A stretch of DNA of 17,409 bases, taken from contig CAADXT010000124.1 of assembly GCA_900753095.1 (NCBI GenBank), positions 1 to 17,409 on the forward strand, in the 5' to 3' direction. The stretch is from Eggerthellaceae bacterium. Its GTDB lineage: Bacteria; Actinomycetota; Coriobacteriia; Coriobacteriales; Eggerthellaceae. The position numbers and the translations under genes are program-made. The notes under the pieces are model-generated. The model was given only the letters and a program-made list of their open reading frames with translations. It did no database searches and had not been told where the DNA came from. Shown here piece by piece: positions 13,919-17,409 of the stretch; within the stretch, counting starts at the first letter, position 1; every line of letters starts with the position of its first letter.

Positions 13919-14599
13919 ATGCTTTCACCTCTCGCAAAGCGCTTCCCGCGCGAACTAAAGAGCAACCTGGGCAAATACCTGGGTATCTTCTTCATGATGG
14001 TGATGGCCATAGGCCTTACCAGCGGTTTCCTGGTTGCGGCCAGCTCGATCAGCAAGATCATCGACAAGATGGATGATGCCTACCTCATCGAAGACGCGCG
14101 CTTCACCACCAACTTCGAAGCCAGCAGCAAGGCCCTTTCTGCCGCAAGGCAGGCCGCGCAAGACTCAAGCGGGTCGCCGGCCCATATTTACAAAAACTAC
14201 AGCATCGACACGCCGTTTTCCGGAGGCGAGGCAGCCGAGGGAACCACCGCACGCGTGTATCAGAACCGAACCAACGTGAATCTCGCCGCCTACGTTGAAG
14301 GCAGCGAGCCCGCAAACGAGCACGAGATAGCACTCGATCGCGTATTCTGCACGCACAACAACATTCATGTGGGCGACACGGTAACCGCAGGCGGCGTTGA
14401 TTTCACCGTTTCAGGCATCATGACGCTGCCCGACTACAGCGCCCTGTTCCAGAAAAACAGCGACTTCGTGTTCGACTCGCTCACCTTCACCGTGGCAACC
14501 GTGAGCGACAAGGGCTTTTCGGCCATCGAGAAAACCGGGAGCAGCCCCACCACCTACACCTATTCGGTGCGCTTCGATGATCGCACGCTGAGCGTGTAA
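13919..14599 (+). pseudogene. FtsX-like ABC permease, N-terminal part (frame ends early)
   Basis: 226 codons. It opens with MLSPLAKRFPRELKSNLGKY, a membrane helix at about residues 20-43 (LGIFFMMVMAIGLTSGFLVAA) and then an extracytoplasmic domain of the MacB-periplasmic type up to YSVRFDDRTLSV-stop. FtsX permeases need the core helices that follow; here they lie in another frame starting at 14614 or earlier. In that frame the sequence is open across the stop (AERVNAESDMAEALAG), so one indel between about 14584 and 14598 would rejoin a protein of about 820 aa. Either a real frameshift mutation, a sequencing error, or a split subunit. A good SD (AGGAG) precedes the ATG, so this half is translated. 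Confidence 0.75.
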
Positions 14600-14613
14600 A
14601 CGCAGAATCGGAC

Positions 14614-16383
14614 ATGGCAGAAGCATTAGCAGGCCATAACGCTGTCCTTTCCGACCTTACCGACAAGGCGGCAAACCAAGGTATCGGCTACCCCGCCGAC
14701 GACGTTGAGGGCGACCAAGCCATGTGGAAAACGTTGATGCTGATGCTCATCGTTATCATGGCGTTCATGTTCGTAGTGCTTACCACCAGCACCATCGAAG
14801 AGGAAAGCGCCATCATCGGCACGCTTCTTGCCTCCGGCTGGCGCAAGCGCGAGCTTATGCTGCACTACGCTGCCCTCCCTTGCCTGGTTGGCATCGTCGC
14901 CGCGGTAATCGGCAACATAATTGGCTACATTGCCCTGGCAGAGCCCATGAAAAACCTGTACTACAACTCGTACAGCCTGCCGCCATACTACGCCACATGG
15001 GATTGGGACGTGTTCCTTATTACCACCGCTGCCCCGCTGGCTCTGCTTATCGGCATCACGTTCCTGGGTCTCGCGCGAAAGATGCGCTGCACGCCGTTGC
15101 AGTTCCTGCGCCACGAAACCTCGTGCGGCGGGACGAAGCACGGGTTCGCCCTGCCCGAGCAGCTCGGCTTCGCCACGCGATTCCGCCTGCGCGTGTTCCT
15201 GCGCGACTTCGGCAACTTCGCAACGTTGTTCTTCGGCATCGCGTTTGCCAGCATGCTGCTGCTGTTCGGGCTGTGCGTGCTGCCCACCATGGACAACTAC
15301 GCTGAATCGCTGAAGAGCGATGTAGTAGCCGAGCATATGTACACGCTGAAGGCACCGCTGGAAATCGACGGCACCAACTCAGAGCGAAACGCATATGCCG
15401 CCGCCGAAAAGCTTACCGATGTGCAGGACATCGGCGACCTGGGCCTTGGCGCCGCCGACACGCTGAGCCTGCTGTTGCAGGCAAGCACCATCGATGAGGA
15501 TGCGCATCCAGTAAACACGCAGAAGATTTCGCAGGCAGCCATCGGCCAAGCGGAAAAGTATGCGGCTGCCTCGCTCGAGTACGACCGCGGCGACGATTTA
15601 GGCACCGAGCAGGTAACGGTGTACGGCATACAGCCCGATTCAAAATACTGGACCGGCCTGAACCTGAGCAGCAATCAGATTGCCGCAAGCCAAGGCATGA
15701 TAGACAAGTTCAGCCTTGAGGACGGTGCCCAGATACCGCTGAACGACAAATACGAAGGCAAGGATTACACCTTCAACCTTACCGGCGGCTCGTACGGCAG
15801 CGAAAGCGCCATTGCGCTGTACATGCCGCTTGACGAATTCAACCGCGTGTTCGGCAACGATGCCGACTACTTCAACGGCTACGCTTCCAACATGGAGCTG
15901 CCGCTTGACAGCCGCTACGTTGCCAGCGAGATGACGCCTGCCGACATGGACAAAATCGGCGCGCAGATGACAAGCTCGATGGGCGACATGATGGACATGA
16001 TGCTCTTCGTTGCCGTGTCCATTTTCCTGATTTTCATGTACTTGCTTACCAAGACGGTTATCGACCGCAGCGCCCGCGCCATCAGCTACCTGAAAGTGTT
16101 CGGCTATCGCGACGGCGAGATAAACAAGCTCTACATCCGCTCTATCACCTGGACGGTCGTGATTTCCATATTCGCCTGCATGCCGATCATCATCGCCTCG
16201 CTTGGCGCCATCTTCAAAGCTATGCTCATGAGCTACAGCGGCAACATCGTGGTGTACGTGCCTCCCTCCGCCATGGCGGAATGCGCCGTAACCGCGCTGA
16301 TAACGTATGCTGTAGTGGCGTTTATGCACACGCGCCGTATAAAGCGCGTGCCTATGGCGTTAGCGCTCAAGGTGCAGGAGTAA
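14614..16383 (+). pseudogene. FtsX-like ABC permease, C-terminal part in a shifted frame
   Basis: 589 codons from the first ATG in this frame. It holds the first FtsX core with three helices (residues ~38-60, 83-108, 128-150), a fourth near 188-212 (TLFFGIAFASMLLLFGLCVL), a large extracytoplasmic domain and the second core with three helices at the end (FVAVSIFLIFMYLLT, WTVVISIFACMPIIIASLGA, AECAVTALITYAVVAFM), closing with the cytoplasmic RRIKRVPMALALKVQE typical of these permeases. With the N-terminal part it makes an 8-helix FtsX permease. The ATG has no SD and sits 15 bp after the stop of the first part, so without frameshift correction it could be made only by re-initiation. The coding sequence is otherwise undamaged over 1.7 kb, which argues for a recent event or an assembly error. 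Confidence 0.75.
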
Positions 16384-16386
16384 AGA

Positions 16387-16600
16387 TTGGGCGGGGGCGT
16401 TGCCTCTCGGGTCTCGCTTTCGCTTGTCTCGGCTTTCAAAGAATTGATCGGGAACACAGTGGAAGAAATCGCGGAGATTAGTTCGACGCATGGTTCAGGA
16501 CATCCCAATATTTTTGGATCGAATACCTGGGGCGATTTCTTACCGTCAATTCTTTGAAAGCCGCGCTCAGAAAGACCCGAGAGGCAACGCCCCCGCCCAA
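16387..16600. repeat. 214-bp near-palindromic inverted repeat
   Basis: Outer arms of 28 bp (16387-16414 with 16573-16600, beginning TTGGGCGGGGGCG) are perfect. A second perfect 18-bp arm pair (16430-16447 with 16546-16563) and a third of 10 bp (16463-16472 with 16532-16541) nest inside, leaving a central ~60-nt region. Starts 3 bp after the permease stop codon. A TAAAG pentamer occurs just outside both ends (16381-16385 and 16605-16609) but not directly abutting them. No ORF of its own. Confidence 0.85.
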
Positions 16601-16616
16601 GGCATAAAGGGAAACG

Positions 16617-16655
16617 CAGAGGGCCGGCTGAAGGATTGCTCCAACCGGCCCTCTG
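16617..16655 (-). terminator. Terminator after the ATP-grasp gene
   Basis: An 11-bp perfect stem (16617-16627 with 16645-16655, core AGAGGGCCGG/CCGGCCCTCT), 14 bp past the stop codon on the minus strand, followed there by GCGTTTCCCTTTAT. Confidence 0.7.
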
Positions 16656-16669
16656 TTACGCTTTGCTGC

Positions 16670-17409
16670 TTAGATGCAGAACTGGGTTAGGTCTGCGTCT
16701 CGTAGGAACGCGCGTTCGGTTTCGTCTGACTCTTCGGTTTCTATGAAGATGAAGCCGAGAGCGCCTGTTTCTTGCGGGTTGAACTTGTGGAACGCCTGCA
16801 AGCCGCTGAAGTGCGCCAGGAATGCTTCGTGGTTGAAAGCACACTTCCCTGCCGCCAGCTCTTCCGGTGCGGGAAGGTAGCCCATGCAGTAGAGTTTACC
16901 TTCCTTACCCGCGAAAAGCTCATTCCACCTGGGCTTTTCATTACGCAGGAAGTAGTCGTAGGTATGGAATCCGTAGGCGTGGTAAGCGATTTCGGTGCCG
17001 CAGATGCCAGCGAAGCGCAGCGGGTTGAACTCGATGGGCGAAATGATGTCGTCTTTCATGCGCGTTTCCACGTGCACAGGGAAGCTCCTTGCGCCCACAT
17101 ACTTGTTCACTTCAGTAAGCCAACTGGCGAAATGCTCAGCGTGCTCGCGAATAACGGACGGGCCCGTGATGTAGCACCGGTCGCTGGTGTCGGCGGCGTT
17201 GGCGAATTCATGGCGCAGAACATCGAGCACTACCGCTTCGCCGTTTTCGTCGAAATAGGCATCGACCGCGTATTCGGTACCGCCCAAGTACGATTCGATG
17301 ATGAACGAGCCTTCGCCGAGCGCGCTTTCCGCATAGCGGGAGCGCCATATCGCAAGATTCTCGCGGATATCGGCAAGCGCAGCCTCCCATTGCTCGCGCG
17401 TTTCGATCA
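16670..17409 (-). CDS. ATP-grasp domain protein, partial (N-terminus outside window)
   Basis: 245 C-terminal residues are visible and the frame stays open to the window edge. SFIIESYLGGTEYAVDAYFDENGE is the ATP-grasp strand that contacts the nucleotide (E-x-x-x-G-x-E-x-x-x-D), and SPIEFNPLRFAGICGTEI is the metal-binding 'iEiNpR.gG' element near the end of the catalytic core. The enzyme should join a carboxylate to an amine or thiol using ATP; the substrate cannot be told. About 100 residues follow the core (YDYFLRNEKPRWNELFAGKEGK...), a C-terminal extension I do not recognise. It is convergent with the ABC permease, and a terminator lies just past its stop. An internal TTG at 17287 is not the start, because the conserved strand runs through it. 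Confidence 0.85.
   Translation of the reverse strand, partial: IETREQWEAALADIRENLAIWRSRYAESALGEGSFIIESYLGGTEYAVDAYFDENGEAVVLDVLRHEFANAADTSDRCYITGPSVIREHAEHFASWLTEVNKYVGARSFPVHVETRMKDDIISPIEFNPLRFAGICGTEIAYHAYGFHTYDYFLRNEKPRWNELFAGKEGKLYCMGYLPAPEELAAGKCAFNHEAFLAHFSGLQAFHKFNPQETGALGFIFIETEESDETERAFLRDADLTQFCI

Noticed and set aside
14626..15336. 236-codon minus-strand ORF inside the ABC permease
   Set aside because: Antisense shadow, rich in His, Gln and Glu; the plus strand has clear membrane helices.

Overview
The window is about 17.4 kb of GC-rich bacterial chromosome. Gene content and style suggest an actinobacterial anaerobe of the Coriobacteriia, probably Eggerthellales: a short MetRS, several flavoproteins, a zinc/cadmium ATPase with a free-standing metal-binding domain, DegV, and an alanine- and acid-rich proteome. 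The placement is by impression of the proteins, not by a search. No rRNA, tRNA, CRISPR array, transposase or phage structural gene was seen.

Layout. (1) 1-3020, minus strand: metG, tatD and an iron-sulfur flavoprotein-like gene cut by the window edge, packed as an operon. (2) 3140-3768, minus: a YgjP/DUF45 metallopeptidase-like gene with its own terminator. (3) 3930-6858, minus: a metal-resistance unit, in order of transcription an ArsR/SmtB repressor with a palindromic operator, a free HMA metal-binding protein and a P1B-2 Zn/Cd/Pb ATPase. Two copies of a 116-117 bp structured repeat lie in the gaps on either side of the ATPase gene, and their basal stems differ by compensatory changes. (4) 6840-8135: a long inverted repeat and a DegV lipid-binding protein. 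(5) 8365-10708, minus: a less GC-rich, probably acquired segment with a 62-aa orphan protein, the tail of a broken gene, and an overlapping pair made of a MazG-like nucleotide pyrophosphohydrolase and a GIY-YIG/DUF2075 helicase-like protein. (6) 10998-11809, plus: a short-chain flavodoxin with a DtxR/IdeR-like box in front and a strong terminator behind. (7) 11884-12624, minus: a SAM-dependent methyltransferase. (8) 13040-16383, plus: an ABC exporter of the MacB/FtsX type preceded by two more DtxR-like boxes, with its permease split by a frameshift. (9) 16387-16600: a 214-bp near-palindrome. (10) 16670-17409, minus: an ATP-grasp protein cut by the window edge.

How the genes work together. The arsR-HMA-ATPase unit forms a self-regulated metal efflux circuit. 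The flavodoxin and the ABC exporter share a 16-bp motif (GTTWGCCT...AC) of DtxR-family type, so both may belong to one iron or manganese regulon. The MazG-like/GIY-YIG-DUF2075 pair looks like an accessory, possibly anti-phage, cassette. The best leads for something undescribed are the covarying repeat, that two-gene cassette and the two large inverted repeats.
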